From: a bacterium
GTDB lineage: Bacteria > Pseudomonadota > Alphaproteobacteria > Caulobacterales > Caulobacteraceae
NCBI GenBank assembly: GCA_030824495.1
Contig: JAVBXP010000015.1
Coordinates: forward strand, 124,001 to 188,000
Direction of reading: 5' to 3'
Length of the DNA stretch: 64,000 nucleotides
In this document: piece by piece, positions 50,371-59,092 of the stretch
Position numbering within the stretch: the first letter of the stretch is position 1
How the letters are laid out: every line of letters begins with the position of its first letter
Program-made: the position numbers and the translations under genes
The notes under the pieces: generated by a model
Seen by the model: the letters and a program-made list of their open reading frames with translations, nothing else
Told to the model about the DNA's origin: nothing
Databases searched by the model: none

Positions 50371-51081
50371 TTGGGCAAGGCGTCTTCCAAAAAGGGTCTG
50401 TTCGGCCGGCTGGTCCGAGGCGTCCTGATGCTCGTGCTGGTGTTTGGCCTGATCGGTCCGGTGCTGGTGACTGCGATCTACCGGTTCGTGCCGCCGCCGA
50501 TCACCTGGCTGATGGTCCAGCGGGTCTTCGAGGGCAAGGGCTTCGACCGGCGCTGGCGCTCGATCGACAACATCTCCCCGCGTCTGGTCCGCGCCGTGAT
50601 CGCCGCTGAGGACGCCAAGTTCTGCGAGCACAACGGCTTTGACCTGGATGCGATGGAAAAGGCCTTCGCCAGCAACGCCAAGGGCAAGAAGCTGCGCGGC
50701 GGTTCGACGATCAGCCAGCAGACGGCGAAGAACATTTTCCTGTGGCCGGGCCGCTCCTACGTCCGCAAGGGCCTGGAGGCCTATTTCACGGTCTTGATCG
50801 AGGTGATCTGGGGCAAGCCGCGGATCATGGAAGTCTATCTGAACTCCGTCGAATGGGGCCCGGGCATCTATGGCGCCGAGGCCGCCGCACAGAAGAACTT
50901 CCGGGTCGGCGCAGACCAGCTTTCCCCAGCCCAGGCCGCGCGGTTGGCGGCGATCCTGCCCAGCCCGCTGAAATGGCAAGCCGCGCAGCCGGGACCCTAT
51001 GTGAAGCGGCGTTCCGGCAAGATCACCCGCGCGGCTGGAACCATCAATCGCCAGGGCATGGCTTCCTGCGTTTTGGGTTGA
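50371..51081 (+). CDS. mtgA: Monofunctional peptidoglycan glycosyltransferase
   Basis: The 236-residue protein has one membrane helix ([20 protein letters not shown]) and a GT51 domain with the catalytic Glu in [35 protein letters not shown] and ILPSPLKWQ follow. It polymerises lipid II without cross-linking. The start codon is TTG 50371 with TAAGGG upstream. Confidence 0.93.
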   Translation: MGKASSKKGLFGRLVRGVLMLVLVFGLIGPVLVTAIYRFVPPPITWLMVQRVFEGKGFDRRWRSIDNISPRLVRAVIAAEDAKFCEHNGFDLDAMEKAFASNAKGKKLRGGSTISQQTAKNIFLWPGRSYVRKGLEAYFTVLIEVIWGKPRIMEVYLNSVEWGPGIYGAEAAAQKNFRVGADQLSPAQAARLAAILPSPLKWQAAQPGPYVKRRSGKITRAAGTINRQGMASCVLG

Positions 51082-51145
51082 CGGAACATTGTTGCGCCCC
51101 AATGTGCCGTGAAGCTTGAGGTAATCTTCCTCGGAGGCGGCCCAT

Positions 51146-52264
51146 ATGAAAGTTGGCGTACCCAGCGAAATCAAGCCGAACGAGCATAGGGTCGGGCTGA
51201 CGCCGACGGCGGTGCGCGAGTACGTCACCCATGGCCATGAGGTCCTGATCCAGGCCGGGGCCGGCGGCGGCGCCGGCTATGCCGACGAAGCCTATGCCCG
51301 GGCCGGAGCCGTCGTTGTCCCAGACGCCGAGGCGGTGTTCAGCGGCGCTGAGCTGATCGTGAAGGTCAAGGAGCCGCAGGCCGCCGAATGGGCGCGGCTC
51401 GACGACCGCCACATCCTCTTCACCTACCTGCACCTAGCCCCCGATCCGGATCAGGCCAACGGCCTGCTGGCGTCCGGCTGCGCGGCCATCGCCTATGAGA
51501 CGGTGACCGACGCCGCGGGCGGCCTGCCGTTGCTGGCCCCGATGTCGGAGGTCGCAGGCCGGATCGCGGTGTTCTCGGCGGGCGAGACCTTGCTGAAGCA
51601 CAATGGCGGGATGGGGCTGCTTATCTCTGGCGTGCCCGGGGTGCCGCCGGCGCGCGTCTGCGTCCTGGGCGGCGGCGTCGTCGGGATGAACGCTGCGCGG
51701 ATGGCTGCTGGCCTGGGCGCCGAGGTGGTGGTGGTCGAACGCTCGATCCCCCGCATGCGCCAACTCGACGACATGTTCCTGGGCCGGATCCTGACCCGGT
51801 ACTCGACGCTGGACGCGGTCGAGGAGGAGGTGCTGAAGGCCGACGTGGTGATCGGCGCGGTGCTGACGCCCGGCGCCTCCGCCCCCAAGCTGGTCCGCCG
51901 CGAGCACCTGAAGCAAATGAAGCCGGGCTCGGTGCTGGTCGACGTCTCCATTGACCAGGGCGGCTGTTTCGAGACCTCGCACCCCACCACTCACGCTGAT
52001 CCGACCTATGTGGTGGACGGGGTGGTCCACTACTGCGTGGCCAACATGCCGGGGGCGGCGCCGCGCACCTCGTCCGAGGCCCTGGTCCACGCCACCCTGC
52101 CGTTCGGCCTCGCCATCGCTGACAAGGGCCTGGACGCCCTGAAGGGCAATCCGCACCTGGCCAAGGGCCTGAATGTGCTGAAGGGCGAAGTCACCCACCC
52201 CGCCGTGGCCGAGGCGCTCGGTAAGCCGTTCGCCGATCCCTACGGGGTGTGGGGCGCCCGGTAA
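51146..52264 (+). CDS. ald: Alanine dehydrogenase
   Basis: The 372-residue NAD-dependent enzyme interconverts alanine with pyruvate and ammonia. The catalytic Lys is in ELIVKVKEPQ and the His in FTYLHLAPD. The NAD site is VLGGGVVGMNAARMAAGLGA, and VHYCVANMPGAAPRTSS is a family signature. Length is canonical. AGGCGG lies before the ATG. It is monocistronic and followed by repeat copy 2. Confidence 0.96.
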   Translation: MKVGVPSEIKPNEHRVGLTPTAVREYVTHGHEVLIQAGAGGGAGYADEAYARAGAVVVPDAEAVFSGAELIVKVKEPQAAEWARLDDRHILFTYLHLAPDPDQANGLLASGCAAIAYETVTDAAGGLPLLAPMSEVAGRIAVFSAGETLLKHNGGMGLLISGVPGVPPARVCVLGGGVVGMNAARMAAGLGAEVVVVERSIPRMRQLDDMFLGRILTRYSTLDAVEEEVLKADVVIGAVLTPGASAPKLVRREHLKQMKPGSVLVDVSIDQGGCFETSHPTTHADPTYVVDGVVHYCVANMPGAAPRTSSEALVHATLPFGLAIADKGLDALKGNPHLAKGLNVLKGEVTHPAVAEALGKPFADPYGVWGAR

Positions 52265-52270
52265 CAACAA

Positions 52271-52389
52271 AACTCGTCATCCTCCGGGCGTCTGAAAGAC
52301 GATCCGGGGGACCCAAGCTGAGTTGCAGGATCGGGTAGGCCGTTTGGGTCCCCCGGATCTCGCTGCGCAAGCCCGGAGGATGACGAGTT
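52271..52389. repeat. ~115-bp inverted-repeat element, copy 2
   Basis: Ends AACTCGTCATCCTCCGGG (52271-52288) and CCCGGAGGATGACGAGTT (52372-52389) are an 18-bp perfect inverted repeat. Inner arms GATCCGGGGGACCCAAG and TTGGGTCCCCCGGATC also pair. Copies 2 and 3 flank the aldo/keto-reductase-like and xdhC-like genes. Confidence 0.88.
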
Positions 52390-52419
52390 TAGATATCAGG
52401 CCGCTCAGCGGGGCCTAGC

Positions 52420-53295
52420 TCAAGCCGCCGCCCAGGCGCGGGGGTCTAGCGCCACCGGATCGTCGATGGCCATTTCGTCCCAGTCAAGATCGGGCGGGGG
52501 GCTGGAGGCCGCGGCGATCACGGCCGAAAGCTCGGCGGGCGAGGTGACGCCGACCAGGACGGTCGCGGCCTCGACGCGGGAAAGAGCAAAGCCCAGAGCG
52601 GCTTGCAACGGATCGGACCGGCCCTCTGCGATCAGCCGGCGCGCCCGCGAAATGCGGCTGGCGGCGGCTTTCAGGTGATGCGGCGCGCGATCAGGCGGCA
52701 GGAACAGCAGGCCGTTGAGGAAGATCGAGCGCAGATGGACCTCGATGCCCAGGCCCGCCAGGGCGGCCAGGGTGCCGTTGATCAGCAGGCGCTGGTCGAG
52801 CAGAGAGGCCGGCGCCTGGACGATGTCGGGGCGGAACCGGCGGGCGACGCCCAGCGGATCGTCGGAGGCGAAGACCGAAACCCCGATCTTGCGGGTCAGG
52901 CCCTGGTCCTTGAGCGCCTTGAGGCGGTCCCATAGCGCCAGCCCGTGCGGGCCAAACAGGTCGGCGGCGGCCGGCACCAGGATGGCGTCGGCCTGTTCGA
53001 CGCCCAGGCGGCGCAGGGTCGCCCGCGCCTCAGCCTCGACGTGGTCGGGACCGCGATCGGGACGGACCGTTGAAATGGAGACCCGGAACGGATTCGGGCG
53101 CGGCATGATTTCGCCCAACGTAGCTTCGGCGACGCCCGAATGGCCGTCGACGTCGAGCACCGGCAGGCACGAGCGCGCCGCGATGTCGAGGATCTCCCGA
53201 GCTTCGGCCACAGGCGATCGACCACGGACCAAGGTGGTCGAGTCGAGGCCGAACTGGGCGGAGCCGAGGCCAAGCTTGGAAAGCGGTGAAATCAT
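52420..53295 (-). CDS. Aldo/keto reductase-like protein lacking the catalytic tetrad
   Basis: The ~291-residue protein has the AKR (TIM-barrel) outline: SKLGLGSAQFGLD at the start, repeated barrel strands, KIGVSVFASDDP and PDIVQAPASLLDQR. In the first catalytic motif the usual DTAxxYG is LDVDGHSGVAE (Tyr lost). The Lys strand reads VSISTVRP and the His strand AILVPAAADLFG. It may therefore not reduce carbonyls. It is divergent from the xdhC-like gene. ATG 53340 is an alternative start. Confidence 0.8.
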   Translation of the reverse strand: MISPLSKLGLGSAQFGLDSTTLVRGRSPVAEAREILDIAARSCLPVLDVDGHSGVAEATLGEIMPRPNPFRVSISTVRPDRGPDHVEAEARATLRRLGVEQADAILVPAAADLFGPHGLALWDRLKALKDQGLTRKIGVSVFASDDPLGVARRFRPDIVQAPASLLDQRLLINGTLAALAGLGIEVHLRSIFLNGLLFLPPDRAPHHLKAAASRISRARRLIAEGRSDPLQAALGFALSRVEAATVLVGVTSPAELSAVIAAASSPPPDLDWDEMAIDDPVALDPRAWAAA

Positions 53296-53395
53296 GAAGC
53301 CGGTGAGCTGGATGGAAACGCCAAGAGGGGGCATCTTCACGCAAAGGCCTAAAGAACCGGTGTCTAGGACCTTTCCAGGGGGTTAAAACCGCCAG

Positions 53396-54376
53396 ATGCG
53401 AGAACCTCTCCCCGAGTGGCCTATTTTCGGCATGGCCGACGACGTTCGATCGGCGCTACGCCAAGCCCAGCAACGAAAAACGCCCGTCGCCCTGGCGACC
53501 CTGACCTCGGTCGAAGGGGGTGGGCCGCGGCCGCCGGGAACCCAGATGGTTTTCGGCGACGGCATCCTCGCCGGTTATTTTTCCGGCGGCTGCGTGGAGA
53601 GCGACGTGGCCGATCACGCCTTCGCCTGCCTCGAAGATGGGGCTCCACGCCGGCTGGTCTATGGCGAAGGAAGCCCCTGGCCCGACATCCAACTGCTGTG
53701 CGGCGCGCGGATCGAGATTTTCATCGAGCGCGTGGGCCATGACGACCCGGCGCTGACCGAATTACTGGCGGCCGAGCAGGAGCGCCGCCCGGCCGTTTGG
53801 GTGAGCGACGGAGTGAAGCGTTTGTGCGGCGCGAGCGTCGAAGCCTGGGATGGCGCGATCGTCCAGGCCTATGACCCGGTCCCGCGGCTGGTGGTGTTTG
53901 GCGCCGATCCGACCGCCCTGGCGATCGCCTCGCTCGGGGCGCAGTCGGGGTTTGAGACCACCCTGGTTCGGCCCAAGGGCCCGGAGACGCCGCCCCCCCT
54001 GGCGGGCGTCGCCTATCGCCGCGATGAGCCCTCGGCCGCTTTGGCCGCCATCGGGACAGACAGGTGGACCGCGATCGCCATCGCGACGCACAACCTGGAC
54101 CTCGACCGTGAAGCCCTGGCCGCGGCTCTGCCCTCTGCGGCGGGCTATGTCGGCCTGCTCGGCGCCCGCAAGCGGCTGGCCGAGCGGCTCGCGCCGCTGC
54201 GCGCGGAGGGTTTCCCTGAGGCCCGACTGCAACAGCTCCACGCCCCTATCGGCCTCGACATCGGCGGCAAGGCGCCGTGGGAGGTGGCGCTATCGGTGAT
54301 CGGCGAGATCGTCGCGTTGCGCCACGCGCGGACGTCCGAACCGCGGGTCGCGACGCCGAAGCGGGAAACGGCTTAG
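53396..54376 (+). CDS. XdhC/CoxI family molybdenum-enzyme maturation factor
   Basis: The 326-residue protein has the XdhC_CoxI domain (PVALATLTSVEGGGPRPPGT, then GYFSGGCVESDVADHAF) and a C-terminal XdhC Rossmann domain (RLVVFGADPTALAIASLG, YVGLLGARKRLAERL, HAPIGLDIGGKAPWEVALSV). XdhC proteins bind molybdenum cofactor and help install its sulfido ligand in xanthine-oxidase-family enzymes. The likely client is the IorAB-type enzyme at 59-62 kb. Confidence 0.92.
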   Translation: MREPLPEWPIFGMADDVRSALRQAQQRKTPVALATLTSVEGGGPRPPGTQMVFGDGILAGYFSGGCVESDVADHAFACLEDGAPRRLVYGEGSPWPDIQLLCGARIEIFIERVGHDDPALTELLAAEQERRPAVWVSDGVKRLCGASVEAWDGAIVQAYDPVPRLVVFGADPTALAIASLGAQSGFETTLVRPKGPETPPPLAGVAYRRDEPSAALAAIGTDRWTAIAIATHNLDLDREALAAALPSAAGYVGLLGARKRLAERLAPLRAEGFPEARLQQLHAPIGLDIGGKAPWEVALSVIGEIVALRHARTSEPRVATPKRETA

Positions 54377-54380
54377 TCCT

Positions 54381-54504
54381 AAACTCGTCATCCTCCGGTC
54401 AGCCGAAGGCTGATCCGGGGGGACCCAAGCTGACTGCGCAGAATGTGGAGGGCCCGCTTGGGTCCCCCGGATCGTCTTGCAGACGACCGGAGGATGACGA
54501 GTTT
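54381..54504. repeat. ~115-bp inverted-repeat element, copy 3
   Basis: Ends AAACTCGTCATCCTCCGGT (54381-54399) and ACCGGAGGATGACGAGTTT (54486-54504) are a 19-bp perfect inverted repeat. The interior GGGACCCAAGC and GCTTGGGTCCC segments also pair. It lies between the convergent xdhC-like gene and moeA and probably acts as a bidirectional terminator. Confidence 0.88.
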
Positions 54505-54512
54505 GGCGGTCG

Positions 54513-55712
54513 TTAAGCTCGTGCCAGCGGCAGGATATCGACCAGGTCGCCAGCGGTCTGGGCCGGGGCTCCGCCGGGGCGCCGAACCAGGGCGTCGGCG
54601 GCGGCGAAGACGCTGACCAGGGAGCTGTCCTGGTCGCGATAGGGTTCGACCAGGATCGCGCCGTCTTCATAGGTCAATTTGGCGCGCATCCAGTGTTCGC
54701 GCGGGCCGTTGGCGGGCAGCGGCTTGATCAGGCGCGCGCTGGCGAGACTGAACGCGCTGGTCGCGCCTTGGAACTTGGCGAGCAGGGGCTTCAGGAACAG
54801 CTCGGCGCAGACGAAGGCCGAGGCCGGATTGCCGGGCAGGCCCAGCAACCTGCGGCCATCGCCCATCACCCCAAAGAAGGTCGGCTTCCCGGGGCGGACG
54901 CTCACGCTGCCGACCTTGAGCGAGAGGCCCAGGGCCTCAGCGGCCGCGCGTACTAGATCGTGGTCACCCACCGAGGCGCCGCCGACCGTGACGATCAGAT
55001 CGGCCTCGGCGTTTCGCAACGCCTCGATCACCGCGTCCAGTTCATCGCGAACCGGCTTGTGCTTGGCCACGACGCCGCTCCAGGCCTCGACCATGGCCGC
55101 TAGCGCCGGCGCGCCGGAATCGTAGATTTGGTAGGGACCCGGCGCGGCCGGCGCCTCGACGATCTCTTCGCCGGTGGACACGATGGCCACCCGCGGCCGG
55201 GCGTGGACCGAGATCTCGGATCGCCCGGCGGAGGCCGCCAAGGACAACCGCCAGGGGTCGATGCGTGTTCCCTGCGCGAGCAAGGGTTGTCCGGCGCGGA
55301 AATCACCGCCGGCCGGCCGGATATAGGCGCCTGCCGCAGAGGCTGGGACCGTGACGTGGTCACCCTGGCGGTCGGCGTCTTCTTGGATGACGATGCTGTC
55401 GGCTCCGGCCGGCAGGGCCGCGCCCGTGAAGATGCGCACCGCCTGGCCCGCCTCAAGCACGCCCTCATAGCCGTGGCCGGCCGCGCTCTCGCCGACGATC
55501 ACCAGCGCGCCGGGCGCATCGGCGCTGCGAAGCGCCCAGCCGTCCATGGCCGAGGCCGTAAAAGGCGGTTGGTCGCGGATCGCGGCGACGTCCTCGGCGA
55601 GGACCCGGCCAATGGCGGTGCTCAACAACACCGTCTCGGCCGGCAGGGCGGACACCTCGGCCAGCATCCGGGCGCGGGCGTCCTCGACGGACAAGAGCTT
55701 GAGATCGGTCAT
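54513..55712 (-). CDS. moeA: Molybdopterin molybdotransferase
   Basis: The 399-residue enzyme inserts molybdate into adenylated molybdopterin. Conserved parts are [63 protein letters not shown] and [13 protein letters not shown]. It is last in the moaADEBC-moeA operon and its ATG overlaps the moaC stop. Confidence 0.96.
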   Translation of the reverse strand: MTDLKLLSVEDARARMLAEVSALPAETVLLSTAIGRVLAEDVAAIRDQPPFTASAMDGWALRSADAPGALVIVGESAAGHGYEGVLEAGQAVRIFTGAALPAGADSIVIQEDADRQGDHVTVPASAAGAYIRPAGGDFRAGQPLLAQGTRIDPWRLSLAASAGRSEISVHARPRVAIVSTGEEIVEAPAAPGPYQIYDSGAPALAAMVEAWSGVVAKHKPVRDELDAVIEALRNAEADLIVTVGGASVGDHDLVRAAAEALGLSLKVGSVSVRPGKPTFFGVMGDGRRLLGLPGNPASAFVCAELFLKPLLAKFQGATSAFSLASARLIKPLPANGPREHWMRAKLTYEDGAILVEPYRDQDSSLVSVFAAADALVRRPGGAPAQTAGDLVDILPLARA

Positions 55713-56179
55713 GGTCGCGCCCAGTCGCCGGACTTTCCGCCGGTCTTGGTCAGCAACCGCACGTTCTCGATGGTCATCGCCTTATCGGCGGCCTTCAGCA
55801 TGTCATAGACGGTGAGGCAGGCGACCGAGACGGCGGTCAGGGCCTCCATCTCGACCCCGGTCTGTCCGGTGCTGCGGACCCGCGCGGTGACCGAGAGGCC
55901 GCCGTCGCCGGGTTCGACCCGGACCTCGACCTTCGACAGGGCCAATGGGTGGCACAGCGGGATCAGGTCGGAGGTCTTCTTGGCGGCCATGATGCCGGCG
56001 ATCTCGGCGGTGGCGCGGACGTCGCCTTTCTTGGCGTCACCGGAGAGGGCGAGCGCCAGGGTGGCGGCGTCCATCCTGACAAAGCCCTCGGCGAGCGCTT
56101 CGCGGGCGGTGACCGCCTTGTCCGAGACATCGACCATGTTGGCGCGGCCGGTCTCGTCGATGTGGGTCAGCTTGCTCAC
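55709..56179 (-). CDS. moaC: Cyclic pyranopterin monophosphate synthase
   Basis: The 156-residue protein has [18 protein letters not shown], the active-site region [15 protein letters not shown], and [20 protein letters not shown]. It converts the MoaA product to cyclic pyranopterin monophosphate. It overlaps moeA and moaB by 4 bp each. Confidence 0.97.
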   Translation of the reverse strand: MSKLTHIDETGRANMVDVSDKAVTAREALAEGFVRMDAATLALALSGDAKKGDVRATAEIAGIMAAKKTSDLIPLCHPLALSKVEVRVEPGDGGLSVTARVRSTGQTGVEMEALTAVSVACLTVYDMLKAADKAMTIENVRLLTKTGGKSGDWARP

Positions 56180-56724
56180 TGCTCAAGCAGTCTGGGCATC
56201 AGCTCGACCATGTTGCAGGGGCCATGGCGGCTGTCGAGCTGGGCCGAGATCACCTTGTCCCACCCATCTTTCACGGCTCCGTTCGAACCCGGCAGGCAGA
56301 AGACGAACACGCCGCCGACGATGCCGGCGGTGGCGCGGCTCTGCAGGGTGGAAAGTCCGACCGACTGGTAGCTGACCAGGTGGAAGATCACCGAAAAGCC
56401 GTCGATCTTCTTGTCGAACAGGGGCTCAACCGCCTCGGGCGTGACGTCCCGGCCCGTGATGCCGGTGCCGCCGGTGGTGATGATGGCGTCCACCGAGCCT
56501 GAGGCGACCCAGGCTTTGATCTGCTCGCGAATCTGGGCGACGTCGTCGCGGACGATGGTCTTGTCGGCCAGTTCATGGCCCGCGCCGGTGATGCGCTCGG
56601 CCAGGACGTGGCCGGAGGTGTCGCTCTCCTCGTCGCGCGTGTCGGAGACGGTCAGGACGGCGATCCGGACCGGCTTGATGGCTTGGCTTTCATCGACGCG
56701 GCCACCAGGGCTGAGGGCGTTCAT
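56176..56724 (-). CDS. moaB: Molybdenum cofactor biosynthesis protein MoaB/MogA
   Basis: The 182-residue protein has the MoCF-binding fold: [40 protein letters not shown] and [14 protein letters not shown]. It adenylates molybdopterin before MoeA acts. The ATG at 56724 overlaps the moaE stop (ATGA), which supports this start over one six codons upstream. Confidence 0.95.
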   Translation of the reverse strand: MNALSPGGRVDESQAIKPVRIAVLTVSDTRDEESDTSGHVLAERITGAGHELADKTIVRDDVAQIREQIKAWVASGSVDAIITTGGTGITGRDVTPEAVEPLFDKKIDGFSVIFHLVSYQSVGLSTLQSRATAGIVGGVFVFCLPGSNGAVKDGWDKVISAQLDSRHGPCNMVELMPRLLEQ

Positions 56725-57173
56725 GGCTTCGGGGTCTCCCAACGGGCGATATCGGCGTGGTCCTGGGCGCGCGGCTCGATCCAGCGCGCGCCGGCGGGGC
56801 CGGTCTCCTTCTTCCAGAAGGGGGCTCGGCTCTTCAAGTAGTCCATCAGGAAATCGCAGGCCTCGAAGGCCGCGCGGCGATGGGAGGCGGCCGTGGCCAC
56901 GAAGACGATGGCCTCGCCCGGGACAATCTTCCCGACCCGGTGGACGACATGGAAATCGTGCAGATCGAACCGCCTCAGGGCCTCATCGGCGATCTTGCCG
57001 ATCGCCGCCTCGGTGAAGCCGGGATAGGCCTCGAGCTCCAGGGTCGTGGTGTCGCCCTGCTCGGCGCGGGCCAGACCCGTGAAGGTCGCGATCGCGCCGG
57101 TCTCAGTGCGGTCCTGGCAGAATTCGCTCAGCAGGGCGCCGGGGTCGAAGGCCTGGCCGGTGAGGATGATCAT
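56721..57173 (-). CDS. moaE: Molybdopterin synthase catalytic subunit
   Basis: The 150-residue subunit has GAIATFTGLARAE, LEAYPGFTEAAI, VVHRVGKIVPGE and the active-site Lys region YLKSRAPFWKKE. With thiocarboxylated MoaD it forms the dithiolene of molybdopterin. It overlaps moaD and moaB. Confidence 0.97.
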   Translation of the reverse strand: MIILTGQAFDPGALLSEFCQDRTETGAIATFTGLARAEQGDTTTLELEAYPGFTEAAIGKIADEALRRFDLHDFHVVHRVGKIVPGEAIVFVATAASHRRAAFEACDFLMDYLKSRAPFWKKETGPAGARWIEPRAQDHADIARWETPKP

Positions 57174-57409
57174 CCGCCGCTCATCGGCGGCAGGAAGGCG
57201 ACCTCGGAGCGCGCCGAAAGTGTTGCGTCGCCGCGCACAATGGCCTGGTCCAGAGCGATCTGGACGCCGGGCGCAGCCAGCGCCTGGGCCAGGCCCTCGT
57301 CTTCGCCGGCCAGCAGGTCGCGCAGGGCGCCGAGCGAGGCGCTGTCGATGTCGCGCTCGCGCCAGCCGGCGATGTCGCTCAGGCGACCAAACAGGAGAAC
57401 CCGCGCCAC
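57170..57409 (-). CDS. moaD: Molybdopterin synthase sulfur carrier subunit
   Basis: The 79-residue ubiquitin-fold protein starts VLLFGRLSDIAGWRE and ends in FLPPMSGG, with the C-terminal Gly-Gly that carries the thiocarboxylate. It sits 4 bp downstream of moaA and overlaps moaE by 4 bp. Confidence 0.96.
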   Translation of the reverse strand: MARVLLFGRLSDIAGWRERDIDSASLGALRDLLAGEDEGLAQALAAPGVQIALDQAIVRGDATLSARSEVAFLPPMSGG

Positions 57410-57413
57410 GGCG

Positions 57414-58454
57414 TCAGCCTCCGGTGGTAGACATGTGCCGAGCCACGGCGGGGGCGGCGTGACGCACGATGTGGAAGTCGTGGCCTTGCGGCTTGGCGTC
57501 GACCGCCAGCCGGATGGCGTCGACCAGGCCGGCGTCGTCGGCGCCGCCGCGGATCACCGCGCGCAGGTCGCTGGCGTCCTCGCGGCCGAGGCAGGTGTGG
57601 AGGGTGCCGGTGCAGGTCAGCCGCACGCGATTGCAGGTCTCGCAGAAATTGTGGCTGAGCGGGGTGATGAACCCCAGCCGGCCGCCGGTTTCGGCGACGC
57701 GGACATAGCGCGCCGGGCCGCCGGTCGCATGGTCGATGTCGCTGAGCGTCCAGAAGCTCTCAAGATCGCGGCGAACGTCCTTCAGCGACAGGAACTGGTC
57801 GGTGCGGTCGATCTCGATCTCGCCGAGCGGCATGGCCTCGATCAGGGTGGCGTCACAGCCGCGCGCGTGGGCCCAGGCGATCAGGTCCGGCAGTTCGGCG
57901 GCGTTGTCGTCTTTCAGCGCCACGGCGTTGATCTTCACCGCGATGCCGGCGGCCAGGGCCGCGTCGATCCCGGCGATCACCTTCGAGAGATCGCCGCCTC
58001 GGGTCAGCTTGCGGAACTGGGCGGGCTTCAGCGTGTCCATCGAGACATTGATCCGCCGCACGCCGAACCGCGCGAGGTCGTCGGCGAATTCCGACAGTCG
58101 GGTGCCGTTGGTGGTCAGGGTCAGCTCGTCCAGCGCGCCGGAACGCAGATGCCGCGAGAGGCTTTCGATCAGGCCCATCACGCCCTTGCGCACCAGCGGC
58201 TCCCCGCCAGTGATCCGCAGCTTGCGCGTGCCCAGCGCCACGAAGGTGGAGGCCAGGCGGTCGAGTTCTTCCAGCGTGAGCACCTCCGCCTTGGGCAGGA
58301 AGGTCATGTGCTCGGCCATGCAATAGACGCAGCGCAGGTCGCATCGGTCCGTGACCGAGACCCGCAGATAGCTCACCGTACGGCCAAAGCCGTCGATCAA
58401 AGGCGCGCCGCGCGGCGGAGCCTCTTGCGGCGAGGGGGCGTCATAGGGCGTCAT
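57414..58454 (-). CDS. moaA: GTP 3',8-cyclase (radical SAM)
   Basis: The 346-residue enzyme carries out the first step of molybdenum cofactor synthesis. The radical-SAM cluster is C38, C42 and C45 ([11 protein letters not shown]). The C-terminal cluster cysteines lie in [19 protein letters not shown], and [13 protein letters not shown] is the SAM motif. The protein ends in GG, as functional MoaA does. It is first in the operon. Confidence 0.97.
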   Translation of the reverse strand: MTPYDAPSPQEAPPRGAPLIDGFGRTVSYLRVSVTDRCDLRCVYCMAEHMTFLPKAEVLTLEELDRLASTFVALGTRKLRITGGEPLVRKGVMGLIESLSRHLRSGALDELTLTTNGTRLSEFADDLARFGVRRINVSMDTLKPAQFRKLTRGGDLSKVIAGIDAALAAGIAVKINAVALKDDNAAELPDLIAWAHARGCDATLIEAMPLGEIEIDRTDQFLSLKDVRRDLESFWTLSDIDHATGGPARYVRVAETGGRLGFITPLSHNFCETCNRVRLTCTGTLHTCLGREDASDLRAVIRGGADDAGLVDAIRLAVDAKPQGHDFHIVRHAAPAVARHMSTTGG

Positions 58455-58483
58455 GCTGGCGATAACATAGAGAGGAACAGCGG

Positions 58484-59092
58484 TTGGCGACAGGGGCGGG
58501 CGAGTTCGAGGCCATCGTTTTGGCGGCTGGGGCCGGGAGTCGCTTCGGCGGCGGCAAGCTCCTGGCGCCTTGGATGGGCGGGGTGCTGCTCGACGGCGCC
58601 TTGGCCGCCGCCTTCGCTGCGCCCGTCGGCAGGGTGATCGTGGTGACCGGCGCCGATGGCGAGGCGGTCGCGGCGGCGGCGCGCGCCTTCGCCCAGCGAA
58701 CCGGAGAGACCGAGCGTCTGCATGTCGTTCACGCCGAGGACCACGCGCAGGGCATGGGAGCCTCGCTGCGACGCGGCGCGGCCGAGCTCTCGGCTGACTG
58801 CGCGGGCGTCTTCGTGCTGCTGGGCGACATGCCGCGCGTGCCCCATTCTGTTCTTGCGCCGCTGGCCGAGGCGGTGCGGGCTGGAGCCCCCGCCGCCGCG
58901 CCGTTGTTCGGGGGCCAGCGAGGACATCCGGCCCTGATCGGCGCGGAGCTTCTGCCCGGTTTGCTCGCCCTGACCGGCGACGCGGGCGCGCGGAACATCC
59001 TCAAGGACCTGGGCGAGCGGCTCGCCCGCGTCGCCGCGCCCGATGACGGCGTGCTGTTCGACGTCGACGAGCGCGGGGACCTGCAGGGCTAG
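58484..59092 (+). CDS. mocA: MocA-like molybdenum cofactor nucleotidyltransferase
   Basis: The 202-residue protein has the nucleotidyltransferase start [20 protein letters not shown]. The later motifs [24 protein letters not shown] and [10 protein letters not shown] are typical of MocA/MobA-like proteins. MocA makes the cytosine-dinucleotide form of the cofactor used by xanthine-oxidase-family enzymes. It is divergent from moaA, and its stop overlaps that of the molybdenum hydroxylase gene. The start is TTG 58484. Confidence 0.87.
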   Translation: MATGAGEFEAIVLAAGAGSRFGGGKLLAPWMGGVLLDGALAAAFAAPVGRVIVVTGADGEAVAAAARAFAQRTGETERLHVVHAEDHAQGMGASLRRGAAELSADCAGVFVLLGDMPRVPHSVLAPLAEAVRAGAPAAAPLFGGQRGHPALIGAELLPGLLALTGDAGARNILKDLGERLARVAAPDDGVLFDVDERGDLQG

